From the NCBI GenBank assembly GCA_027493885.1, contig JAOSJZ010000001.1:2474622-2538621 (forward strand): 64,000 nucleotides of DNA, read 5' to 3'. A model generated the notes under the pieces. The model saw only the letters and a program-made list of their open reading frames with translations. It did no database searches and had not been told where the DNA came from. Source of the stretch: Gaiella sp. GTDB lineage: Bacteria > Actinomycetota > Thermoleophilia > Gaiellales > Gaiellaceae. Position 1 is the stretch's first letter. Each line of letters opens with the position of its first letter. A program made the translations under genes and the position numbers. Of this stretch, positions 40,208-47,950 are shown in pieces.

Positions 40208-40234
40208 CTCGCCCCCGCGCGCTGGGTGACCGCA

Positions 40235-40260
40235 AGCTCCTTCACCCGGGTGAAGAAGCT
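40235..40260. promoter_or_regulatory. Palindromic operator candidate TTCACCCGGGTGAA (site 1)
   Basis: A perfect palindrome CTTCACCCGGGTGAAG (40240-40255), extendable through AGCT arms, lies just upstream of TTGACA (40268-40273). A 17-bp spacer then leads to GAGACT (40291-40296), 8 bp before the GTG of the small membrane protein, so the mRNA could be leaderless. Related 14-bp sites occur at 42962-42975 and 44525-44538, around the MalT-like regulator gene. Confidence 0.55.
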
Positions 40261-40303
40261 CGTCGGGTTGACAGCGTGCGGCTGATGCCCGAGACTCGCG
40301 CGC

Positions 40304-40582
40304 GTGTGCTGCATCGTCCTCCTCGCGAGCGGGCTCGGGCCGCGCATCGCGCTCGTCTTCTGGTGGCTGTTCGGGGACAAGCCCGACGCCGCCATCTCGA
40401 GCTGGGTCTGGGGCCTGCTCGGCTTCCTCTTCCTGCCCTGGACGACGCTCATGTTCATCATCGCGTGGGCGCCCGTGGTCGGGATCAACGGCTTCTGGGA
40501 CGGCGTGCTGATCGTCCTCGGCGTCGTGCTCGACATCGCGACGTACGCCGCCAGGCCCGCGCAGCGCATGCGCAGCTACTGA
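40304..40582 (+). CDS. Small membrane protein (92 residues), conserved hypothetical
   Basis: The product has three hydrophobic segments: MCCIVLLASGLGPRIALVFW, WVWGLLGFLFLPWTTLMFII and DGVLIVLGVVLDIATYAA. The pattern LGPR-W-F and FLPWTT-x-M is one I associate with actinobacterial hypothetical membrane proteins, but no function is known. The GTG start lies close to the -10 of the promoter with operator site 1, so no ribosome-binding site is visible and leaderless translation is possible. The next gene is the MalT-like regulator. Confidence 0.6.
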   Translation: MCCIVLLASGLGPRIALVFWWLFGDKPDAAISSWVWGLLGFLFLPWTTLMFIIAWAPVVGINGFWDGVLIVLGVVLDIATYAARPAQRMRSY

Positions 40583-40601
40583 GCCGCGCGGCCCGACCGT
40601 A

Positions 40602-40625
40602 CGTGTCCGACGTCAGTCGGACACG
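40602..40625. repeat. Palindromic repeat, copy 3 (GTGTCCGAC/GTCGGACAC)
   Basis: Ten-bp arms CGTGTCCGAC / GTCGGACACG flank GTCA. The core differs by one base from copy 1 at 7528-7551. It lies between the small membrane protein and the MalT-like regulator gene and could end the first transcript. Confidence 0.75.
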
Positions 40626-40685
40626 GAGGCCGACCGCTGTCGCGACACGCTGCACCCGTCCCGGTGCGAAGATGCGCGAGCGACA

Positions 40686-42974
40686 ATGGCCCGGACCGCA
40701 CCCACCACGTCGTCGCCGACGCGCAGGGCGGCAGAGCTGCCGCCGCTCTCGGAGGCGAAGCTCGCCCCGCCGCGGCTGCGCTCCGACCTCGTCGACCGCG
40801 GCCGGGTCATGCGGGCACTCGACGCGGCCGAGAATGCTGCGCTGACTCTCGTCGCCGCGCCCGCCGGATACGGGAAGACGACCGCGGTTCGCGTCTGGTG
40901 CGCGGGGCGCGACGCCGCGGTGGCGTGGGTGACGCTCGACGCGGGCGACAACGACCCCGTCCGGCTGTGGGCGTACATCGCGACGGCGGTCGACCGGATC
41001 CGCGAAGGCCTCGGGCGGGCAGCGCTCCATCGCCTGCGCCTGCCCGGCACGTCGCTGGACGCGGTGATCGACGACCTGATGAACGGCGTTGCCGCGTTCC
41101 CGCGCGAGATGATCGTCGTGCTGGACGAGCTGGAGAGCGTCACCGACGCCGCGGCGCTCGGCTCGCTCGAGTCCGCCGTGGCACGGCTCCCGTCGAACGC
41201 GCGACTCGTGCTCGTGACGCGCAGCGACCCGGCCCTTGCGCTCGCGCGGCAGCGGGTGCGAGGAGAGCTCGCCGAGGTGCGCGCGACCGACCTCGCCTTC
41301 ACGCCGTCCGAGACGAGGGCGCTCGTACAGGCGCGGGCGGGCGTACGACTCGGCGACGCCGAGCTCGAGCTGCTCGTCCAGCGGACGGAGGGCTGGCCGG
41401 CGGCCCTCGAGCTCGTCGCGCTCTCGTTGCGGGACGCCGAGGACCCCGGCGAGGTCGTGCGCGAGCTCACCGGCGACCACCGCTTCGTCGCGGACTTCCT
41501 GAGCGAGGAGGTGCTCGGCGCGCTCGACGACGACACGAGGGAGTTCCTGCTTCGCGCGTCGGTGCTCGGACGGTTCACGCCGCAGCTCTGCGACGGCGTC
41601 CTCGGCCGGACGGATTCCGCCGCAGTGATCGCCGCGCTGGAAGGCTCGAGCCTGTTCGTCTCGCGTCTGGAGCGCGGCGGGTGGTATCGCGTCCATCCTC
41701 TGTTTGCCGAGTTCGCCGGGCTTCGGCTCGCGTCGGAAAGCCCGGGTACTGCCACGGCCGTCCACGAGGCCGCCGCCGAGTGGCTCCTGGAGCACGGCCT
41801 TCCCGCGGAGGCGGCGACGCACGCCGCGGCTGCGGGCGACGAGCGGCTCATCGCGCAACTCCTCGTGCAATACCACCTGGCACTGCTGCGGACGGGCGGC
41901 GCTGGAGCGCTGCTCCACTGGGCGGAGTCGCTCTCGGACGACCAGTTCCTCGAGCACCCCGAGCTCGCCGGCGCGGCGGCAACGGCCGCGGCGATGATCG
42001 GTCATCGCACGCTCGAGCGACGCCGGTTCCTCTGGCTCGTCGAGCGGTCCGCCGCGGAGCGGCCCGAGCACTCCACTCCGTACTCTCGAGCGATCGCGGA
42101 GATGGCTCGCGCCTCCTCGCTCGACGGCCGCATCGAGGACGCGGTCGAGAGCGGCCGCCGGGCGGTCGAGCTCGCCGAGCAGGGCGCCGACGAGGTGCTC
42201 GTCGCGGCGCTCGGCGGGTACGCGCGGGCGCTCTATTTCGCGGGCGACCTCGATCGCGCCTGGCAGGCCGCGATGCGGGCGGTCGAGCACCCGGACGTGG
42301 AGCACAGAGCGCCGGGACACGCCTTTGCGCGGTCGACGCTCGCGCTCGTCGCGGTCGATCGGGGCCGCCTCGAATCGGCCGGTGTCCACGCCGACAGGGC
42401 GCGGGCGGTCATGGGTGGCGTCGGCACGAGCCGGAGCTGGCTCGGCGCGAACGCCTCGGCGGCGTTCGGGCTGTTGCACCTCGCGGGTGGGATGCTCGCC
42501 GAGGCGGAGCGTGAGCTGGCTTCGGCCGAGCATTTCTTCCGCGACGAGGTCGCCACGGTCCACCATGCCTGGCTGCTCGTCCTGCTGGCCCGCGCACGTT
42601 GCCGGCGCGGCCGCCTCGACGCCGCGGGCCTCGCCCTCGACGGCGCGGTTCAGGAGATCGAGGAGCTCGGAGGAGGCCCGCCGTCCGTCGCGGCGCTCGC
42701 CGCGGCGGTCGGGGAGGAGCTCGCGACAGCCCGTGACCGCGCGGGGAACGGCGACCTCGGCGAGCAGCCGAGCCGGGCCGAGCTCGCGGTGCTCCGCCTC
42801 CTCGCGAGCGACCTCTCGACCCGCCAGATCGGGGCACAGCTCTACCTCTCGCCGAACACCGTGCGCTCGCACACCCGTGCGATCTACCGCAAGCTCGGGG
42901 TCAACGCGCGGGCGGACGCGGTCGCGCGGGCGGAGGCGCTCGGGCTGCTCGCCGATTCCGATTCACCCAGGTGA
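40686..42974 (+). CDS. MalT-like (LAL) LuxR-family transcriptional activator
   Basis: This is a 762-residue STAND-type regulator. Residues about 40-330 are an ATPase (TLVAAPAGYGKTTAVRVW as Walker A, MIVVLDELESV as Walker B, ARLVLVTRSDPALALAR as sensor). Residues about 330-680 are helical repeats for ligand or protein sensing, and residues about 695-755 a LuxR HTH (QPSRAELAVLRLLASDLSTR, QIGAQLYLSPNTVRSHTRAI, YRKLGVNARADAVARA). LALs are activated by ligand and ATP and bind promoters as oligomers. Its last codons (DSDSPR-stop) contain a TTCACCCAGGTGAT site, and a perfect version lies upstream at 40241-40254, so these are plausible autoregulatory or target operators (inference). The ligand is unknown. 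Confidence 0.9.
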   Translation: MARTAPTTSSPTRRAAELPPLSEAKLAPPRLRSDLVDRGRVMRALDAAENAALTLVAAPAGYGKTTAVRVWCAGRDAAVAWVTLDAGDNDPVRLWAYIATAVDRIREGLGRAALHRLRLPGTSLDAVIDDLMNGVAAFPREMIVVLDELESVTDAAALGSLESAVARLPSNARLVLVTRSDPALALARQRVRGELAEVRATDLAFTPSETRALVQARAGVRLGDAELELLVQRTEGWPAALELVALSLRDAEDPGEVVRELTGDHRFVADFLSEEVLGALDDDTREFLLRASVLGRFTPQLCDGVLGRTDSAAVIAALEGSSLFVSRLERGGWYRVHPLFAEFAGLRLASESPGTATAVHEAAAEWLLEHGLPAEAATHAAAAGDERLIAQLLVQYHLALLRTGGAGALLHWAESLSDDQFLEHPELAGAAATAAAMIGHRTLERRRFLWLVERSAAERPEHSTPYSRAIAEMARASSLDGRIEDAVESGRRAVELAEQGADEVLVAALGGYARALYFAGDLDRAWQAAMRAVEHPDVEHRAPGHAFARSTLALVAVDRGRLESAGVHADRARAVMGGVGTSRSWLGANASAAFGLLHLAGGMLAEAERELASAEHFFRDEVATVHHAWLLVLLARARCRRGRLDAAGLALDGAVQEIEELGGGPPSVAALAAAVGEELATARDRAGNGDLGEQPSRAELAVLRLLASDLSTRQIGAQLYLSPNTVRSHTRAIYRKLGVNARADAVARAEALGLLADSDSPR

Positions 42975-42975
42975 T
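42962..42975. promoter_or_regulatory. Operator candidate TTCACCCAGGTGAT (site 2)
   Basis: A near-palindromic 14-mer overlaps the last codons and TGA stop of the LAL gene, 51 bp before the small gene at 43026. It differs from site 1 at two positions. Confidence 0.4.
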
Positions 42976-43025
42976 CGCCCGGGCGCGCACGGCGCGGCGA
43001 GCTCGGACGTGCGACTGTCGGACCC

Positions 43026-43244
43026 GTGCCCAGTCGGGAGTACCGGCTCACCGTCGAGGGAGAGCTCTCCGATCGCGTGCGTCCGGCATTCGAGGGGATG
43101 GCGCTCACCCGCGAGCGCGGCAACACCGTGCTCGTCGGGACCGTCCGCGACCAGGCCGAGCTCCAGGGTCTTCTGCAGCGCGTGTCGGACCTCGGCCTCA
43201 CGCTGCTGAGCGCCGTCGCGATCGACGAAGAGGCCCGCAACTGA
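43026..43244 (+). CDS. Small conserved hypothetical protein (72 residues)
   Basis: The product PSREYRLTVEGELSDRVRPA, FEGMALTRERGNTVLVGTVR, DQAELQGLLQRVSDLGLTLL looks like a small alpha/beta fold in which a strand EYRLTVEGEL and a strand NTVLVGTV pack on helices, ACT-like in pattern. There is no TM segment and no Cys. Similar small ORFs occur after LuxR-type regulators in actinobacteria, as far as I recall, but the function is unknown. The start is GTG 43026; the PLD gene follows after 37 bp. Confidence 0.65.
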   Translation: MPSREYRLTVEGELSDRVRPAFEGMALTRERGNTVLVGTVRDQAELQGLLQRVSDLGLTLLSAVAIDEEARN

Positions 43245-43281
43245 CACGGACGGCGCGCCGGCTCCCGCGCCGCCCGGCACG

Positions 43282-44501
43282 ATGAGCGCACCGCCTCCTC
43301 CGATCGCGAACGCCGCTCTGCGCGCGCACGCCGAGCGCCTGGTTCGCGCTCCCGTGCGACGAGGCGATCTTGCGATGGCGTTCGAGGAGAGCCGAGCATC
43401 CTCCGTGGACGTGCTCGTCGGGGGACACTCCTTCTATCCGCCGATGCTCGAGGACATCGCATCGGCGTCGTCCTCGGTGCACGTCAACCAGTTCGGCTTC
43501 CGTCCCGGCAAGGTCGGCGACGCGTTCGCGGAGGTGCTCGTCGCAAAGGCGCAGGAAGGCGTGCCGGTGCGGCTCGTCGTCGACCGCCAGGGCTCCGATC
43601 CCGAGGGAGGCTCGCGCGCGTTTTACGAGCGGCTCGTCGCCGCCGGGATCCAGGTGTGTGTCGTCCGCGCGACGAAGGCGCGCGTCCCGCACGGCTCGCT
43701 CGGGTCGGAAGGCGCGACCCGCTGGAACCTCGGGACGCTCGGGCACGTCGACCACCGCAAGGTCGCGGTCGTCGACGGGGGGATCGGCTGGGTCGGCGGC
43801 GCCGGGATCGAGGACCACTTCGACGACGGCCGCTTCCACGACCTCTTCCTGCGGGTCACGGGGCCCGTCGTCGCGCAGCTCCAGCTCGTCTTCCTCGCCG
43901 GGTTTCGCTGGCTGGGCGGCGAGATACCGTCGTCGACGCTCGACGCGCTGTTCCCCCGCTCGAGGAGGGCCACGTCCCGGCCACGGTCCTCCACAACGCG
44001 CCCGGCCGCTACCGACCGATCACCGACGCGATCGCCCGCCTGCTCGACGGCGCGAGCGAGACGCTCGACGTCGTCAATCCGTATGTCACCGACCGGAAGA
44101 TGATCCGGCGGATCGAGCAGGCGGCGCGGCGCGGGGCCCGCGTCCGGCTCTTCGTCCCGGCGAATGCGAACAACTGGGCCTGCGCGGCGGCGCAGCGCTT
44201 CCACCACGGCGCCCTCCTCGACGCGGGCGTACGGATCCTCGAGTACCCGACGATGCTTCACGCCAAGGCCTTTGTCCGCGACGGCGAGGAGGTCCTCGCC
44301 GGGACCTGCAACCTCGAGGCGTGGAGTCTCCGGCGCTTCTTCGAGATCGACCTCCTCGTCCGGTCGGTCGACCTCGCGGCCCGGTTCGAGCAGCGGTTCT
44401 CGTCGCCGGCGGAGGCCGTCTCCTCGCCGGGCCGGCGACCCACCGGCGCGAGCGACCGGGCCCGGTCGGCGGCGTTCGCGCTGCTCTCGCCGTTGCTCTG
44501 A
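43282..44501 (+). CDS. Phospholipase D/cardiolipin-synthase-like protein, interrupted by a 1-base frameshift
   Basis: Two HKD catalytic motifs are present, one on each side of the break: HVDHRKVAVVDGGIGWVGGA (residue about 155) and LHAKAFVRDGEEVLAGTCNL. The N-terminal half also shows VDVLVGGHSFYPPMLEDIAS. At the CCCCC run near 43953 the frame changes; the second frame gives PLEEGHVPATVLHNAPGRYR, DAIARLLDGASETLDVVNPY and runs to the stop at 44501. One missing C restores a protein of about 406 residues. The two-HKD architecture fits phosphatidyl transfer (cardiolipin synthase) or phosphodiesterase activity; no N-terminal membrane helices are visible, so a classical Cls is less likely. Confidence 0.82.
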
Positions 44502-44524
44502 GGGACCGCGCCGGCCGGTTCGCG

Positions 44525-44538
44525 TTCATCAGGGTGAA
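44525..44538. promoter_or_regulatory. Operator candidate TTCATCAGGGTGAA (site 3)
   Basis: The right half GGGTGAA matches site 1 exactly; the left half has two changes. It lies in the 164-bp gap before the PLDc_N/SHOCT operon. A weak TTGACG follows at 44581. Confidence 0.3.
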
Positions 44539-44665
44539 TGGGCCTGCGCGTCTGGAGCGCGGTGGCTCGCCGGGCATACGTTGACGCCGTGCCGATCGGG
44601 GCGGAAGAGATGCGTGCGGAGGGTCGTCCCGGCTTCGCCCTCCCCGTGCGACCAAAGGAGGCGTA

Positions 44666-45058
44666 GTGCTGGCAGCTGATTACCCGTTCCTCGACCTGAT
44701 GTGGACGATGGTCGTGTTCTTCCTCTGGATCCTCTGGTTCTGGCTCCTGTTCACCGTCTTCGCGGACATCTTCCGCCGGCGTGACATCTCGGGCTGGGGG
44801 AAGGCCGCGTGGCTCATCTTCGCCATTGTCCTGCCGTTCCTCGGCGTGTTCGTCTACCTCATCACCCAGAACGTCGGGATGACCGAGCGGAACCTCGACC
44901 AGGCGCGCTCGCAGAGGGAGCAGTTCGACGAGTACGTGCGCCAGACGGCCGGCTCGGGCGGCGCCGCGGCGGAGATCGACAAGGCCAAGCAGCTCCTCGA
45001 CTCGGGTGCGATCACGCAGGCCGAGTTCGAGGCGCTCAAGCAGAAGGCGCTCGCGTAG
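44666..45058 (+). CDS. PLD nuclease N-terminal-type membrane protein with SHOCT domain
   Basis: This 130-residue protein has two helices (MWTMVVFFLWILWFWLLFTV and GKAAWLIFAIVLPFLGVFVY) of the PLDc_N type with the typical D-I-F-R-R-R-D-x-S-G-W-G-K-A-A-W turn, then a helical segment. It ends in a SHOCT domain (AEIDKAKQLLDSGAITQAEF, EALKQKALA). It is probably a membrane-anchored oligomerisation factor. GTG 44666 has AAGGAGG 4 nt upstream. The next two genes encode a DUF6325 protein and a second SHOCT protein, so the three form a unit. Confidence 0.82.
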   Translation: MLAADYPFLDLMWTMVVFFLWILWFWLLFTVFADIFRRRDISGWGKAAWLIFAIVLPFLGVFVYLITQNVGMTERNLDQARSQREQFDEYVRQTAGSGGAAAEIDKAKQLLDSGAITQAEFEALKQKALA

Positions 45059-45078
45059 ACCGAGCGCGAGGAGGAGCG

Positions 45079-45516
45079 ATGGAAGAGATCGGACCTGTCG
45101 ACTACGCGATCATCGCCTTTCCGGGCAACAAGTTCCGGGGCGAGGTGGCGCCGGCTCTCGTCGACCTCGTCGATGCGGGCGTGATCCGCCTCATCGACGT
45201 CGCGTTCGTCGGCAAGAACGCGGACGGCGAGGTCGTGGCGATGGAGCTCACGGAGCTCGACCCCGACGTCCAGGAGAGCCTCGACCGCCTCGGGATCGAG
45301 GTGCAGGGGCTGCTCAACGAGAACGACCTGATGGATGCCGCCGACGCCCTCGAGCCGAACTCGTCGGCGGCCCTGCTCGTCTGGGAGAACGTCTGGGCGC
45401 GCCAGGTCACCAAGGCCCTCCGGGATGCGGGCGGCGTCCTGCTCGCCTTCGACCGGCTGCCCCACGAGGTCGTCCAGGCGGCCCGCGAATGGGTCTTCGA
45501 GCAGGCGAACGCCTAG
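45079..45516 (+). CDS. DUF6325-family protein
   Basis: This 145-residue cytoplasmic protein begins with MEEIGPVDYAIIAFPGNKFR, GEVAPALVDLVDAGVIRLID, and later has SSAALLVWENVWARQVTKAL, the signatures of DUF6325 (related to DUF1269) proteins. The fold is ferredoxin-like. The role is unknown; such genes recur beside SHOCT proteins. ATG 45079 follows GAGGAG at 2-7 nt, and the upstream gene ends 21 bp earlier. Confidence 0.8.
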   Translation: MEEIGPVDYAIIAFPGNKFRGEVAPALVDLVDAGVIRLIDVAFVGKNADGEVVAMELTELDPDVQESLDRLGIEVQGLLNENDLMDAADALEPNSSAALLVWENVWARQVTKALRDAGGVLLAFDRLPHEVVQAAREWVFEQANA

Positions 45517-45531
45517 GAAAGGAGAAGGGAG

Positions 45532-45837
45532 ATGTTCGGACGCAGAGGGCCCGGCCTCGTCCGGGCCGCGGCAACCACGGCGGTCGTCGCCGGCACCGCG
45601 GGTGCGGTGCGCCACCGCCAGGACCAGCGCTACGCGGCGAAGGAGCAGGCGGCGTATACGGAGCAGCAGGCCGCATACGAGCAGGGCATCGCCGACCAGC
45701 AGGCAGCCGCCTCCGCAGCGCAGCCGGCGACACCCGACTACACCGCGGAGCTGCAGCAGCTCGCGCAGCTGAAGGCGCAGGGGATCATCACCGAAGAGGA
45801 GTTCGAGGCGAAGAAGCGCCAGATCCTCGGGATCTGA
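45532..45837 (+). CDS. SHOCT-domain protein (101 residues)
   Basis: The protein has a short hydrophobic start (VRAAATTAVVAGTAGAVRHR), a Gln/Ala-rich helix (AAYTEQQAAYEQGIADQQAA) and a C-terminal SHOCT domain (YTAELQQLAQLKAQGIITEE, EFEAKKRQILGI). It is the third gene of the PLDc_N-DUF6325-SHOCT set. ATG 45532 has AAAGGAGAAGGGAG upstream. The function is unknown, and the protein could oligomerise with the SHOCT domain of the first gene product. Confidence 0.8.
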   Translation: MFGRRGPGLVRAAATTAVVAGTAGAVRHRQDQRYAAKEQAAYTEQQAAYEQGIADQQAAASAAQPATPDYTAELQQLAQLKAQGIITEEEFEAKKRQILGI

Positions 45838-45857
45838 CGCGGGAAGAGGTGGGGGAC

Positions 45858-47339
45858 ATGGCTGTCGAGACAACGGTGCTGGCGGGCCTCGAGCCGCGCT
45901 CGTTCTGGGCGCACTTCGAGTCGCTGACGAGGGTTCCCCGGCCCTCGCGGCACGAGGAGCCGGTGATCGAGCACGTCCGTGCCTGGGCGGCGGAGCACGG
46001 CTTCGAGTGCCGCGAGGACACGGGACGCAACCTCGTGATCCACGTGCCGGCGACGCCGGGACGCGAGGAGGCACCGACCGTCGTGCTCCAGGGCCATCTC
46101 GACATGGTGTGCGAGCGCGACCCTGCGAGCCCGAACGACCCCGCCGAGGGGCGGATCGCGCTCGTGCGGGACGGCGACTGGCTGAAGGCCGACGGGACGA
46201 CGCTCGGCGCCGACGACGGCGTCGCGATCGCGGCAATGATGGCGCTGGCCGAGGACGGGTCGCTTCCGCACGGCCCGCTCGAGTTGCTCATGACCGTCGC
46301 GGAGGAGGTTGGTCTCGAGGGCGCGAACGCGCTCGACGGTTCGCTGGTCGGGGGCGCGATCCTCGTCAACCTCGACAGCGAGGAGGACGGGAAGCTCACC
46401 GTCGGCTGCGCCGGCTCGACCGACACGTGGATCCGCGTCGAGGCGCCGCGGGCTGCGGCCGCGCCCGACGCGGTCACGCTCGCGGTCACCGTCTCGGGCG
46501 GCCTCGGCGGCCACTCGGGGATGAACATCGAGTACGGCCGCTCGAACGCGCTCAAGGTGCTCGGCCGGGTGCTGCGCGAGGCCCACGTGACGGTCCCCTT
46601 CCGCCTCGTCACCCTCACCGGGGGGAAGAGCCGGAACGCCATCCCGCGCGACGCGAGCGCGGCCGTGTCGGTCGAGCGTGGCCGCGAGGCCGAGCTGCGC
46701 GCGGCGGTGGAGACTGCGGCCGCGACGGTGAGGGACGCGTTCTCGAAGACCGACGCGGGCGTCTCGGTCGCAGTGACGCCGGCCGACGCGGCGGAGGAGC
46801 CGTGGACGGACGAGGGCAGCGTTCGCCTGCTCGACGTGCTCGCGCTCGTCCCCACCGGCCCGCTCGCGATGAGCCCCGACTTCGAGGGGCTCGTCGAGAC
46901 GTCGACCTCGCTCGGCGAGGCGAGCACGGACGGGGACAGGCTGACGCTCCACAGCCTCTCGCGCTCCTCGAACGACTCCGCGATGCCCGAGGTGATCGCG
47001 ACGCTGGACGCGGCCGCACGCCTCGGCGGCGGCGAGCTCGAGGTGAAGCACAACTACGGTGGCTGGCGGCCCAACCTCGACTCACCCGCGCTTGCGGCGC
47101 TGCGGGGGTCGTACGAGCGCCTGTTCGGTGACGAGCCGATCGTCACCGCCGTGCACGCGGGGCTCGAGACCGCCGTGATCGGCGACAAGGTGCAGGGGCT
47201 GGACATGATCTCGTTCGGCCCGCAGATCGAGGCGCCGCACTCGCCCGACGAACGGGTGAGCATTCCCACCGTCGAGCGGTTCTGGCGTCTTCTCGTCGCG
47301 TTCGTCGACGAGCTCTCCAAGCCCGGAAGGGAGGACTGA
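45858..47339 (+). CDS. pepD: PepD-like aminoacyl-histidine dipeptidase (M20)
   Basis: This 493-residue cytosolic dipeptidase of the beta-Ala-His/Xaa-His (PepD) branch of M20 has the metal and catalytic motifs VLQGHLDMVCE (His80, Asp82), TTLGADDGVAIAAMMAL (Asp119) and MTVAEEVGLEGAN (Glu149, Glu150). GGLGGHSGMNIEYGRSNALK gives the lid-domain His and PHSPDERVSIPTVERFW the C-terminal ligand region. The length and the insertion before GADDG match PepD. It hydrolyses dipeptides such as carnosine-like substrates or Cys-Gly in other bacteria (family knowledge). It overlaps the next gene by 1 bp, followed by a Dcu-type carrier, so the products are likely co-produced. Confidence 0.9.
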   Translation: MAVETTVLAGLEPRSFWAHFESLTRVPRPSRHEEPVIEHVRAWAAEHGFECREDTGRNLVIHVPATPGREEAPTVVLQGHLDMVCERDPASPNDPAEGRIALVRDGDWLKADGTTLGADDGVAIAAMMALAEDGSLPHGPLELLMTVAEEVGLEGANALDGSLVGGAILVNLDSEEDGKLTVGCAGSTDTWIRVEAPRAAAAPDAVTLAVTVSGGLGGHSGMNIEYGRSNALKVLGRVLREAHVTVPFRLVTLTGGKSRNAIPRDASAAVSVERGREAELRAAVETAAATVRDAFSKTDAGVSVAVTPADAAEEPWTDEGSVRLLDVLALVPTGPLAMSPDFEGLVETSTSLGEASTDGDRLTLHSLSRSSNDSAMPEVIATLDAAARLGGGELEVKHNYGGWRPNLDSPALAALRGSYERLFGDEPIVTAVHAGLETAVIGDKVQGLDMISFGPQIEAPHSPDERVSIPTVERFWRLLVAFVDELSKPGRED

Positions 47340-47950
47340 TGCGCGGGCCGTGGCTCTGGATCGTCGCGATCGTCGCCGGCGTCGTCGCCGTGACGGGAGT
47401 CGTCGCGCTGGTCGGCCGCGACGACGCGAAGGATCAGACCGTCTCCGCGGCCGAGTGGGCCGACAGCGTCTGCGGCTCGGTCGCCGTCTGGCGCGGGCAG
47501 ATCGAGTCGATCGTCAACGAGATCCGCCAGCCGAGCGCAACCGGGGCGTCGGGCACCGAGGAGCCCCAGTCCGAGACGCCGCAGGGCCGGACGGGGTTCA
47601 TCCGCACCGGCCTCGAGCGGACGATCCGGGCGACCGAGACGATGATCACGGGGATCGACAACGCCGGCGTCCCCGACACGCCGCAGGGCGAGGAGGCGGC
47701 GAACGCGGTCTCCGGGTGGGCCGACGCGACGCGCAACGATCTCGAGGACGCCCAGGAGTCGCTCGACGACGAGGCCGACACGCTCGCCGACGCGATCGCC
47801 CAACTGACCGACGCCGCGCGGGCGATCACCGGTGCGGTGACGAGCGGCGTCGAGGCGGTCGCGGACGTCGCGCGGATCGACCCCGAGCTCGCCACGGCGC
47901 TGCGCGACTCGAGTACGTGCCGGCAACTGCGTGAGGAGACGACGTCATGA
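47339..47950 (+). CDS. Membrane-anchored helical hypothetical protein
   Basis: This 203-residue protein has an N-terminal helix (WLWIVAIVAGVVAVTGVVAL) as anchor or signal, then an extracytoplasmic-looking helical domain with AAEWADSVCGSVAVWRGQIE near residue 37, long amphipathic helices, and a Cys near the end (SSTCRQL). The pattern and length match the lipoprotein-like protein at 20072-20622, so the two are likely paralogues; the two conserved Cys might pair. The function is unknown. It is embedded in the pepD-dcu operon with ATGA-type overlaps on both sides. Confidence 0.6.
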   Translation: MRGPWLWIVAIVAGVVAVTGVVALVGRDDAKDQTVSAAEWADSVCGSVAVWRGQIESIVNEIRQPSATGASGTEEPQSETPQGRTGFIRTGLERTIRATETMITGIDNAGVPDTPQGEEAANAVSGWADATRNDLEDAQESLDDEADTLADAIAQLTDAARAITGAVTSGVEAVADVARIDPELATALRDSSTCRQLREETTS

